Source of the DNA: a virus
Direction: 5' to 3' (one strand)
Length of the DNA stretch: 41,906 nucleotides
IMG/VR virus record: IMGVR_UViG_3300036851_000660
Location: 1-41,906 of that record
In this document: positions 15,699 through 21,682 of the stretch, piece by piece
How positions within the stretch are numbered: position 1 is the stretch's first letter
Layout of the letters: every line of letters starts with the position of its first letter
Made by a program: the position numbers and the translations under genes
The notes under the pieces: generated by a model
Told to the model about the DNA's origin: nothing
Database searches by the model: none
Seen by the model: only the letters and a program-made list of their open reading frames with translations

Positions 15699-15880
15699 TT
15701 ATGTGCTTATACTCTTTATATCATCTTTTAATCATCATTATATCAATTGCTTATCATCATTAATAGCCACGTGGAGACCATCAAAAGGAAGAGAGAGACA
15801 TTCATGAGAACTTTATAACGCCCGTAACGTCAATCAAAACAGCTACTTATCCTCAATCATATACGGCAGTGCCGTACCGC

Positions 15881-16126
15881 ATGCGTTCAAATTGGACTCA
15901 CTTTTCACAGCTCACAGGTGACCCGTTATACGCGCCGATTTCCCCACTCCTCGATGAACCTGCCCAACGACCCCCATGGCCATACCCCAAAAAACGCCCC
16001 AGGGTGCCCCAGGATCCAATGAGGCATCCGATACGGGCCAACAGACCACCGACCACACTCGAATGGAAAACGGCGTCACCGCTGGGCAAAATGGTGGTAC
16101 TGAAAAATAATCTGCAATCCGGTTGA
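15881..16126 (+). CDS. Doubtful 81-aa Pro-rich ORF
   Basis: ORF of 81 codons (MRSNWTHFSQLTGDPLYAPI, then a Pro/Arg-rich middle such as RPPWPYPKKRPRVPQDP). No ribosome-binding site precedes the ATG or the in-frame GTG at 15869, and the 15862-15876 palindrome lies where one would be. It ends 3 bp into the -35 box of the early promoter. It might be a real small early protein or chance in non-coding DNA. Confidence 0.3.
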   Translation: MRSNWTHFSQLTGDPLYAPISPLLDEPAQRPPWPYPKKRPRVPQDPMRHPIRANRPPTTLEWKTASPLGKMVVLKNNLQSG

Positions 16127-16151
16127 CATCCTTTTCGCTGCGAGGTACTGT
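16123..16151 (+). promoter_or_regulatory. Strong early promoter (sigma-70 type)
   Basis: TTGACA (16123-16128), 17-bp spacer, TACTGT (16146-16151): near-consensus host promoter. Expected transcription start is about 16158. It would drive the structured segment and the first early genes. A palindrome overlaps the -10. Confidence 0.75.
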
Positions 16152-16160
16152 TTTAGTACC
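16144..16160 (+). promoter_or_regulatory. Operator-like palindrome over the early -10
   Basis: GGTACT (16144-16149) and AGTACC (16155-16160) around GTTTT form a perfect inverted repeat covering the -10 box and the start point. A protein bound here would shut off the early promoter; the binder is unknown. Confidence 0.55.
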
Positions 16161-16860
16161 GGATGGGTACGGTACGCGGGACGGGCACCGCAGGGGCAGC
16201 CAGCCAAGGGGCGCAGGTGGACGCCACTCAGAGATGAGTGAGAGCAGAATCCACCAACGGCTTTCTCTCCAAGCCTACAATGGCCGCTGCAACCAGACCA
16301 CGAATATGAGGATACCGTTGCCACAGTACCATACACTTACTCCATAGGGAGCAGCGCGCCACCACATGCCGCACACCGTAACCAGTCGGGAGTGCCTGCA
16401 TACCATACCGTGAAATAGGCAGGGGCAACTACCCTACGGCACAGCGTAGGCCAAGACGCCCCAACAACCGACACTCTACGCAGCTCTGAGCAAGCAGAGT
16501 GGCCCTAGACGTTGCCTGCATAGCACTTGTCCCACGAGTGGATACCAATGGGTGCTACTACAGCTAGAGCGTTAGGCGGACACCTATCATAACGTAAATG
16601 TGTGGTCAAGCGGACCAGCCATAGGCACCGAAATGCTACCCAGCAATGGGCAAGTCGAGCGTAGCATAGCAACCTACGCTTGGACGCTGCGAACCCGTAC
16701 CCTTGAGAGCGTGAACACTGAGCCGCGAGGGTAAGACGGGACACGACGCACAGATACAGTAGCAGCAGCGTATATCGGCAGGCAGTACCCCGGCATGGCA
16801 ATCTCGCACAGGCGCTATGCCGGATGCCCCCAGCGGCTAACCTTCTCGTGGTGGGGGCGT
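16158..16860 (+). ncRNA. Candidate large structured noncoding RNA (~700 nt)
   Basis: This GC-rich segment after the strong early promoter has no credible ORF on either strand. Perfect or near-perfect stems include GGTGGA/TCCACC (16216-16221, 16250-16255) enclosing CACTCA-GAGA-TGAGTG (16225-16240, GNRA loop); CAACGG/CCGTTG (16255-16260, 16315-16320); CCTACG/CGTAGG (16433-16450); CTCTG/CAGAG (16484-16499); CACTTGT/ACGAGTG (16524-16540); GGTGC/GCACC (16551-16555, 16625-16629) closing a multiloop with CGTTA/TAACG and TGGTC/GACCA; ATGCTAC/GTAGCAT (16633-16667) around CCCA-GCAA-TGGG (GNRA loop); CCCGT-ACCCT/AGGGT-AAG-ACGGG (16694-16740); CCGGCAT/ATGCCGG (16790-16823); GCCCCC/GGGGGC (16826-16858). 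Size and phage context recall giant RNAs such as GOLLD or ROOL, but no homology is claimed. A long structured 5' UTR or DNA-level origin structure are alternatives. Confidence 0.5.
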
Positions 16861-16908
16861 CAGCAGTATGCCAATAGCCAATGTATACCTCTATGCGGAG
16901 GACAGTGG

Positions 16909-17124
16909 ATGGCAGCAATCATTGAATCGTGGTATGAAAGCCCAGTACGGTGGGGATATGACGTGTTTATCGAATCCTATCGTGCGTGCAGACCCTCACA
17001 ACGGTTTGTTGGGGGTTTTACCGACTACCGCAGTGCAATGGCATGTGCGGCGCACGTGGCAGTAGTGCAAGATCGAGCCTGTGGATGGCCAAGGGGAACG
17101 AAATGCTCTGGAAAAAGCGCGTAG
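16909..17124 (+). CDS. Small early protein of unknown function
   Basis: 71 aa. Start chosen at the ATG at 16909 because GGAGG (16897-16901) lies 7 bases upstream; the frame is open to 16795, but that region belongs to the structured segment. Aromatic-rich: WYESPVRWGYDVFIESYRAC, then FVGGFTDYRSAMACAAHVAV. The xVGGFxDxxxA pattern is seen in small phage proteins. Overlaps the next gene by 22 bp, so translation is probably coupled. First confident gene of the early block. Confidence 0.6.
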   Translation: MAAIIESWYESPVRWGYDVFIESYRACRPSQRFVGGFTDYRSAMACAAHVAVVQDRACGWPRGTKCSGKSA

Positions 17125-17276
17125 TCGAGCTGATTTTTGATGAAAGCGAAGCAGACGCCTTGCTTGACGCAATTCAAGCGCTCGTAGCAGGTGTCCCGCT
17201 TGCTCATATGTCTCAGGATGCCGAAATACTCATTCGTGAATTGCTGGAGCTTGCTAAAAGGAGAAGTAATGAATAG
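17103..17276 (+). CDS. Small acidic helical early protein
   Basis: 57 aa: MLWKKRVVELIFDESEADAL, then IQALVAGVPLAHMSQDAEIL. AGGGGAACGAA precedes the ATG at 17103; an in-frame ATG at 17085 has a poorer site. Predicted short beta strand followed by helices. Unknown family; overlaps both neighbours, indicating a tight early operon. Confidence 0.65.
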   Translation: MLWKKRVVELIFDESEADALLDAIQALVAGVPLAHMSQDAEILIRELLELAKRRSNE

Positions 17277-17418
17277 GCGTGAAAAGCGAGCGGCACGTCT
17301 ACGGTTGTTCGCCCAGCGAGAGTACCTCATGCTGGAACACGGTGTGCGATTTGCGTTGTGGAACCTCCGAGTCTTGACAGAGCTTCAGCGCTTTGTTGAG
17401 ATTTTGGATACTTTCTAA
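17269..17418 (+). CDS. Small basic early protein
   Basis: 49 aa beginning MNRREKRAARLRLFAQREYL, Arg-rich at the N-terminus with an amphipathic C-terminal helix. AGGAG lies 7 bases upstream of the ATG, inside the end of the previous gene. Possibly nucleic-acid or RNA-polymerase binding, but nothing specific can be recognised. Confidence 0.6.
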   Translation: MNRREKRAARLRLFAQREYLMLEHGVRFALWNLRVLTELQRFVEILDTF

Positions 17419-17432
17419 AAACAGCAGAGTCA

Positions 17433-17454
17433 CATCTCCTCAGACGAGGAGATG
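17433..17454 (+). other. Stable 9-bp hairpin burying a Shine-Dalgarno sequence
   Basis: CATCTCCTC (17433-17441) and GAGGAGATG (17446-17454) pair perfectly around AGAC. GAGGAG and the ATG inside the 3' arm would form an initiation site for a 7-codon ORF, hidden when folded. No U-tract follows, so it is not a standard terminator; RNase III processing is possible. Confidence 0.6.
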
Positions 17455-17514
17455 GTAATGCGGCAGCGTGTATGACAAGCGCACGCAGAGGACAACCTAC
17501 AGGGAGGAGACCGT

Positions 17515-17667
17515 ATGCAATTTAAGATCACTAATATGTATTACGTACAGCACTATCCAGAGTGGGTGGTGCAAGTACGTACTCCCACAGGCGAGTTGCT
17601 CGGTATGTGGGGATTTGTATGCCATCAAACGGCAAAGGAGTTTATTGCCTGGAAGGCCACGGCATGA
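17515..17667 (+). CDS. Small early protein
   Basis: 50 aa: MQFKITNMYYVQHYPEWVVQ, then VRTPTGELLGMWGF, then CHQTAKEFIAWKATA. GGGAGGAG just upstream of the ATG is a very strong site. A beta-strand-rich N-terminus followed by one helix. It ends with an ATGA overlap with the next mini-gene. Function unknown. Confidence 0.65.
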   Translation: MQFKITNMYYVQHYPEWVVQVRTPTGELLGMWGFVCHQTAKEFIAWKATA

Positions 17668-17744
17668 ACGAAGAGTTAGCTACGGTCATTCTGTTTTGTC
17701 TGAGTGTTGGTATCACGCTCTATATACTATTTCTTCAGGAGTAG
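17664..17744 (+). CDS. 26-aa single-span membrane protein
   Basis: MNEELATVILFCLSVGITLY then ILFLQE: one transmembrane segment with acidic ends. GGAAGG is upstream and the start overlaps the previous stop (ATGA). AGGAG for the next gene lies within its end. Such mini-membrane proteins occur in early phage operons, for example host membrane-protein inhibitors; the role here is unknown. Confidence 0.6.
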   Translation: MNEELATVILFCLSVGITLYILFLQE

Positions 17745-17746
17745 CT

Positions 17747-18097
17747 ATGCAGAATCAAGTCGCGCGTGTCAGCAGGATTTTGGAGCATGTTCAGGCGAGC
17801 GTGCTCGGATGCGACCTGTTTTTCTACGTCAAACCAGACCCCTTCAATAAAACTATTGCCTGGGTGCAGCCCAGCGCGGTCACACTGGACAGTGTCGGCG
17901 GAGGTACCGCAGAGTTTACCGGGCGAGAATACAAAGTAGACGGCACGATGACCGACGATGAAGTGCTGCATACGTTGTACATCGCGTACAAAGTGTACGC
18001 TGAGCATGAGCTGATGGAGGGATTCAAATTCCGGGGAGTCTCGGTGTTCAGTCCGCATTATCGGGTCGATGATCTGGTCAAGCTCTGGGAGAAGTGA
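17747..18097 (+). CDS. Early protein of unknown function
   Basis: 116 aa from the ATG at 17747 (AGGAG 6 bases upstream); longer in-frame readings lack a site. Alpha/beta character: VARVSRILEHVQASVLGCDL, DPFNKTIAWVQPSAVTLDSV, MTDDEVLHTLYIAYKVYAEH, ending YRVDDLVKLWEK. No recognised family. One base separates it from the next gene. Confidence 0.7.
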   Translation: MQNQVARVSRILEHVQASVLGCDLFFYVKPDPFNKTIAWVQPSAVTLDSVGGGTAEFTGREYKVDGTMTDDEVLHTLYIAYKVYAEHELMEGFKFRGVSVFSPHYRVDDLVKLWEK

Positions 18098-18098
18098 T

Positions 18099-18590
18099 AT
18101 GCACCTTTATATCAATTTCCCTGCTCGTGATTTCCCCAACCTGTGGGAGGACCATCCCGTACAGGTTGGTCGGCCAACGTTCCAGTACAATTGTTATGCT
18201 TGGGCCTATAACAAACTGCGATCAGTCTGGCTGGACCCCACTCGGGGACCATGGCCGTGTCCCCCGAGTGAAACGCCAGACTGGCGCAGCGTGCAGAATG
18301 TCTGGCAAGCGGTAGGGTATCATCCCACTGAGCACGAATACTACCGCCCTGGATTTCATACAATAATCCTGTATGGGTTTTCACACTACGTTCTGCACGC
18401 CGCCCGATTTCGACCAGATGGTTGGGTGGAATCAAAACTCGGGGGAACCGAACGTATCAAGCACAAAACGGTCAAGGGACTCGTTGGTCCATTCTATGGC
18501 GACGTGCTTGGGTTTCTCGCACGGCCCTATTATCAAAAATGGCCATCACTTACCTTGAAACGGGAGTTGACGTGGTTCCCGTTCCCTTAG
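18099..18590 (+). CDS. Early protein with NCYAWA and HAAR motifs (DUF7689-like)
   Basis: 163 aa from the ATG at 18099 (GGGAGAAG upstream). Motifs: YNCYAWAYNKLRSVW near residue 33, GYHPTEHEYYRPGFHTIILY, HYVLHAARFRPDGWVESKLG and RIKHKTVKGLVGPFYGDVLG. This matches a bacterial and phage family with NCxAWA, HAAR and WxSKLG-IxH blocks that I recall as DUF7689. The ordered Cys, then His, layout resembles papain/NlpC-like folds, so a cysteine hydrolase is possible but unproven. It is followed by compound hairpin copy 2. Confidence 0.65.
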   Translation: MHLYINFPARDFPNLWEDHPVQVGRPTFQYNCYAWAYNKLRSVWLDPTRGPWPCPPSETPDWRSVQNVWQAVGYHPTEHEYYRPGFHTIILYGFSHYVLHAARFRPDGWVESKLGGTERIKHKTVKGLVGPFYGDVLGFLARPYYQKWPSLTLKRELTWFPFP

Positions 18591-18630
18591 GCGCGGAACC
18601 TGGGGACGGCTCAGGGTTGTCGTCCGTCTC

Positions 18631-18692
18631 TTGTCCTCGTCCCAGGTTCCCCACTATATAATAGTGGGGACTGGGGACGGGACAGGGGACAA
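18631..18692 (+). repeat. Compound hairpin element, copy 2
   Basis: Outer TTGTCC (18631-18636) with GGACAA (18687-18692), middle CGTCCC and CCAGG blocks with CTGGGGACGGG, and a perfect inner stem CCCCACTAT (18649-18657) with ATAGTGGGG (18661-18669) around ATA. TATAAT is at 18657-18662. A competing 10-bp stem GGAACCTGGG (18595-18604) with CCCAGGTTCC (18641-18650) shares bases with it. Lies between two early genes; no U-tract follows. Related to 5699-5739 and 36782-36816. Confidence 0.75.
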
Positions 18693-18710
18693 CGGAACAA
18701 AAGGAATGTA

Positions 18711-18736
18711 TATAGGTATATAGCTATCTACCTATA
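18711..18736 (+). promoter_or_regulatory. AT-rich inverted repeat before the kinase-like gene
   Basis: TATAGGTA and TACCTATA flank TATAGCTATC, making an imperfect palindrome just upstream of the GAGAGGTGG ribosome-binding site of the gene at 18754. It could be a protein-binding site or an mRNA hairpin. Confidence 0.4.
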
Positions 18737-18753
18737 AACTAGAGAGGTGGATA

Positions 18754-19263
18754 ATGGATGAAACATTGTGGGAGCAATTGAGTCGATTGAATAATTCCGA
18801 GCGTCCCCTCTGGGATGCGAACGATTATTGGCCACTGCTCGCAACCTCGTCACGGGCTGTTTTTGCTGTGTCAGAGCAGTATGTGCTGAAACTCGACCAG
18901 AACGGAGGGGATCAAAACTTCAACGAGGCATTTCTGGGGCGACAGCGTGAACTCTGGCCAGCGGTGGCGAAAATAATATTAATTGGGCGACACTATCGCT
19001 GGATTTTGGTGGAGCGGTTGGTGCATGATCGTGACCTGCTTGCGCAGTATATTCCGGGGTTGCTAGACGTATGTGGTCTCTTTGGCCCGGACTGGGAAAA
19101 CGCCATACGGTTGTTGTTTGGTCCAAAATATCGCATTGGTGATGGCGCGGGCTATCGACTCGACCAATGGGGCCTGCGCGATGGTGTACCCGTGTTATTG
19201 GACATGGGGATCCATAGTGCAATGAATAGCCCACTACACTATCGAGGGTACTTTGATGTATAA
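18754..19263 (+). CDS. Protein-kinase-fold-like early protein
   Basis: 169 aa with AGAGGTGG upstream. Order of elements resembles a reduced kinase lobe: SSRAVFAVSEQYVLKLDQ (VLK like the beta-3 lysine), FNEAFLGRQRELWPAVAKI (helix C), ILIGRHYRWILVERL (hinge) and YRLDQWGLRDGVPVLLDMG, the last like the DxWGxxDGxPVLxDxG end of bacterial kinase-like proteins. The canonical HRD and glycine loop are absent, so it is a degenerate or non-catalytic member if it belongs. Stop overlaps the next start. Confidence 0.5.
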   Translation: MDETLWEQLSRLNNSERPLWDANDYWPLLATSSRAVFAVSEQYVLKLDQNGGDQNFNEAFLGRQRELWPAVAKIILIGRHYRWILVERLVHDRDLLAQYIPGLLDVCGLFGPDWENAIRLLFGPKYRIGDGAGYRLDQWGLRDGVPVLLDMGIHSAMNSPLHYRGYFDV

Positions 19264-19825
19264 AGAAGATCAGCATACTATCGAGCGGTATGCCTGGAGT
19301 GCCCCAGAGCATATACGAGATGTACTGATGTTTGCACGGTTGACAGTGCGGCGTACATTGCCGCGAGCGATCTGTTTGGCACAAGCAGTCTACACAAACG
19401 GCGTGTCTGCTATCCCCGATCGCATTGGAAAACGTGCGTATCACGCGGCGATTGATGCGAGTCATACGCTCTATGTCGGTGGTGGAAACTCAGAGATGGT
19501 ATTCCGTCTGATATTGAGTCTGCCTGGTTTTGGTATGGCAAAAGCAGGCTTTGCTACACAAATGCTTTGTGGAGACTTGGGCTGTCTGGATGTACACAAC
19601 CTGAAACGTTTCGGGTTATACCAGGAACAGTTTTCAATGAAAGGACATTGGGTCAGGGTTGAGAAGCGCATCTTGTTGTATAAAAGTATCTGCCGTGGTC
19701 TTGGAAGTGGATACCTGTGGGATTCGTGGTGTGAGCATATCGCAATGCTCTATCCAAAAGTCTACACAAACGCGGATCACGTGTCGAAGCTGCACCTAAA
19801 GGGGATCATTCATGAAGGTCATTAG
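19256..19825 (+). CDS. Helix-hairpin-helix DNA glycosylase-like protein
   Basis: 189 aa from the ATG at 19256 (GAGGG upstream; overlaps the previous stop). Residues about 86-117 read LILSLPGFGMAKAGFATQML then CGDLGCLDVHNLKRFG, matching the LPGVGxxTA hairpin and the VDTHxxR segment with the catalytic Asp of HhH-GPD glycosylases. The position that is Lys in endonuclease III is Ala here, so a lyase step is unlikely. It lacks the Fe-S cysteine set. It may excise or bind modified bases; substrate unknown. Confidence 0.6.
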   Translation: MYKEDQHTIERYAWSAPEHIRDVLMFARLTVRRTLPRAICLAQAVYTNGVSAIPDRIGKRAYHAAIDASHTLYVGGGNSEMVFRLILSLPGFGMAKAGFATQMLCGDLGCLDVHNLKRFGLYQEQFSMKGHWVRVEKRILLYKSICRGLGSGYLWDSWCEHIAMLYPKVYTNADHVSKLHLKGIIHEGH

Positions 19826-20120
19826 TGTCTATGTTCCAATGGGGCTTGAGAAGAGCGAGTACTGGCTCAATATCGTTGAACGGTCCATGGTCACCTGGTT
19901 TGGTGGTGCGACAACAAGTGATGCACATGGTCTCTATTTGAATGCGTCACAGGTTGTTGTACACGATACCATCACAATTGTGACATCGTTTGAGCCAAAG
20001 CCTGGCATGATTGATGCGAAGATTGAGAGCCTTCGCGGAATGTTAGCGTGTATCAAGCACGCACTACATCAGGAGTCAGTGGTGTTTACCATTCAAGAGG
20101 GCAACGCCCTGTTTGTATAG
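19812..20120 (+). CDS. Small conserved phage protein (WFGGATT family)
   Basis: 102 aa: MKVISVYVPMGLEKSEYWLN, SMVTWFGGATTSDAHGLYLN, DTITIVTSF, LACIKHALHQESVVFTIQEG. The VYVPxGL...WFGGATxxxAxGxY...QESVxxTI pattern is one I have seen in phage hypothetical proteins, suggesting a ferredoxin-like fold. Overlaps the HhH gene by 14 bp. Function unknown. Confidence 0.65.
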   Translation: MKVISVYVPMGLEKSEYWLNIVERSMVTWFGGATTSDAHGLYLNASQVVVHDTITIVTSFEPKPGMIDAKIESLRGMLACIKHALHQESVVFTIQEGNALFV

Positions 20121-20130
20121 GAGCTATGAT

Positions 20131-20325
20131 ATGGGAATTGTTCCGTTTATTATCTATTCCGGGCGAGCGGCCCATGCTCCCGACCCAGACCAGAAGGACA
20201 AACCGCTGTGTGGACAGAGAAATCCCAACCAATATTATCCGTTGAGAATCTCTGAACGTTTTGTCACGTGCAAGAACTGTCTGAAAATGCGAGCGGAGAA
20301 TGAACGATCTAAAGCGGGAGAGTAG
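20131..20325 (+). CDS. Small Cys-containing early protein
   Basis: 64 aa from the ATG at 20131 (GGAGCTATGAT upstream). KPLCGQRNPNQYYPLRISER then FVTCKNCLKM: a Cys, then CxxC, compatible with a small zinc site together with a nearby His. Last gene before the sigma-like operon promoter. Confidence 0.6.
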   Translation: MGIVPFIIYSGRAAHAPDPDQKDKPLCGQRNPNQYYPLRISERFVTCKNCLKMRAENERSKAGE

Positions 20326-20411
20326 TCGGTTGGGGTATGGGCCATCATGCACTTACATGATGCTTGAAATGTTGCGCGTCGGTGTTGGCCGACCGAACGT
20401 TCACCGCAAGG

Positions 20412-20440
20412 TTGACAAACAGACCAAAACGAACTATACT
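20412..20440 (+). promoter_or_regulatory. Near-consensus sigma-70 promoter for the sigma-like operon
   Basis: TTGACA (20412-20417), exact 17-bp spacer, TATACT (20435-20440), within the 161-bp gap before the sigma-like gene. Expected start is about 20447. It gives the replication module its own host-driven transcription. Confidence 0.75.
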
Positions 20441-20486
20441 ATGAGAAAGGAGCGAAAGAAGAAACGATACAGAGTACGAGGAAGTC

Positions 20487-20768
20487 ATGGAAAATTGGGA
20501 ACTGGAAGTTTGGTACAAGAACAACCGTAGGAAGGTGATCCGGCACTTTGCGGGGAAGTATGGCACGGAGACGGTGAGCGCAGAAGACGCATTGCAGGAT
20601 GTTATGGTGCGTCTTCTGGCCCTTGAGAGACCATTACGTACCAAGACAGTTGATGAGGTTGAGAAAATTATCTGGGTGGCGGTTGACAATGCCTTGAAGC
20701 AACAATACAATACCTATAAAAGGAGATGTGAAGGAGAACAAGCCTATGCAAAAAGAGACCTTGAATGA
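20487..20768 (+). CDS. Sigma factor region-2-like protein
   Basis: 93 aa. Residues about 13-80 fit region 2 of ECF-type sigma factors: a helix ending IRHFAGKYG, then VSAEDALQDVMVRLLALE (DxxQDVxxRLL), then VEKIIWVAVDNALKQQYNTY followed by KRR (the WLxxVAxNxAxxxxRRxRR helix). Region 4 (the -35 reader) is missing; the protein ends 13 residues after KRR. It may recruit host RNA polymerase to phage -10-like sites, or act as an anti-sigma mimic. The start at 20487 has GAGGAAG upstream. The stop overlaps the helicase start (ATGA). Confidence 0.55.
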   Translation: MENWELEVWYKNNRRKVIRHFAGKYGTETVSAEDALQDVMVRLLALERPLRTKTVDEVEKIIWVAVDNALKQQYNTYKRRCEGEQAYAKRDLE

Positions 20769-21682
20769 TCCCCAAATCACTGAGTATTGCCGAGCTGCTT
20801 GCCGAGAATCCCACACCAATTGCCTGCATTGTCGAGGATTTTTTACCTGTGGGTGGTTTGAGTTTGCTCGTGGCGCATCCCAAGGCTGGTAAATCAACAT
20901 TTGCACGGAATTTGATGTGTGATGTCGGCCTGGGAAAGCCATTCCTCGGTCGGCATACCACCCAGGTTCCTATTGTCTATTTGGCCTTGGAGGAGCCAAA
21001 AGAACACGTTGCGCATGAATTTCGGCTGCTGGGAGCAGATGTCCAACCAATTTATACACGAGTTGGGCATATTCCAAAACCCCAAGTCGCAGAGGTATTG
21101 ACAAGCGATATCATTGAGCGGGGGGCAGGATTGGCGATTCTTGATCCCCTGTTTGACGCGCTCAGTGTGGATGATGCCAATAGCTACAATCTGATGAATG
21201 AGGCCATGAAAGAGCTATTGTATATCGCCCGAAAAACGGGGTGTCATATCATGGCATTGCACCATACAAACAAAGGGGGTGCTCATGGGGGATTGTCCGT
21301 CCTGGGAAGCCAGGCGACATCGGGTGCGACAGATCACAATGCGTTTCTGACGATGCGTCGAGACGGCACGCGATTATTTGAGAGTCAGGCGCGTGTCGGT
21401 GTGGCATTTGAACTCGCAGAACTTGGTTTTGATCCAGACACACATCGGTTATGGATTGCCGAGGAAGTCGCCGCGTTGAAGCAGTCACACCTGACAGAAG
21501 AGCTGCTCGAAGCGCTTGCCTCGTGTACGCTGACAACGACCGACTGGCGGTCACGAGTGCGGGGAAGAAACAGTGATAAGTCTGCGGCAATACACAAACT
21601 GGAAGCAGACGGACGGATTGTACGTATCAACAATGGCCGACACACGTTCTGGAAACGGAGCACCCATGTTGAGCAAGAGTGA
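20765..21682 (+). CDS. RecA-fold replicative helicase / RepA-like ATPase
   Basis: 305 aa. Walker A AHPKAGKST at residues 37-45; Walker B GLAILDPLFDAL near 122-133; LHHTNKGG near 165; QATSGATDHNAFLTM motif near 185. This is the AAA_25/RepA pattern of hexameric helicases. The C-terminal 60 residues form a winged-helix-like domain (LTTTDWRSRVRGRNSDKSAA, then IHKLEADGRIV). It probably unwinds DNA at the fork; no primase domain is present, and no primase was found elsewhere. Coupled to the sigma-like gene. Confidence 0.8.
   Translation: MIPKSLSIAELLAENPTPIACIVEDFLPVGGLSLLVAHPKAGKSTFARNLMCDVGLGKPFLGRHTTQVPIVYLALEEPKEHVAHEFRLLGADVQPIYTRVGHIPKPQVAEVLTSDIIERGAGLAILDPLFDALSVDDANSYNLMNEAMKELLYIARKTGCHIMALHHTNKGGAHGGLSVLGSQATSGATDHNAFLTMRRDGTRLFESQARVGVAFELAELGFDPDTHRLWIAEEVAALKQSHLTEELLEALASCTLTTTDWRSRVRGRNSDKSAAIHKLEADGRIVRINNGRHTFWKRSTHVEQE

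Larger units (their letters stand above)
15343..15880. promoter_or_regulatory. Divergent AT-rich control region, possible replication origin
   Basis: About 540 bp without a gene separates the divergent late and early blocks. It is much more AT-rich than the rest. It contains promoter-like sites on both strands (annotated separately), an 11-bp inverted repeat TACTAGTGCTA (15599-15609) and TAGCACTAGTA (15684-15694), two copies of ATCATCATTA (15731-15740 and 15753-15762) with a shorter ATCATC nearby, and a perfect palindrome TACGGCA-G-TGCCGTA (15862-15876). AT-rich DNA with short direct repeats is typical of origins, but no initiator-binding site can be proven. Confidence 0.6.

Noticed and set aside
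15731-15762. CRISPR array
   Set aside because: Only two 10-bp repeats without regular spacers; interpreted as origin-like direct repeats.
16123-16428. Several short ORFs on both strands in the candidate RNA
   Set aside because: No initiation sites, overlapping each other in all frames, composition unlike the phage proteins.
16505-16918. 137-codon minus-strand ORF across the structured segment
   Set aside because: Ten cysteines and many arginines without domain pattern, no ribosome-binding site and wrong strand for the early block; best seen as a chance frame in GC-rich DNA.
17472-17525. 17-codon Arg-rich ORF before the 50-aa early gene
   Set aside because: No ribosome-binding site and it covers the strong site of the next gene.
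20300-20530. 76-codon Lys/Arg-rich plus-strand ORF
   Set aside because: Spans the TTGACA/TATACT promoter and the start of the sigma-like gene; no ribosome-binding site.
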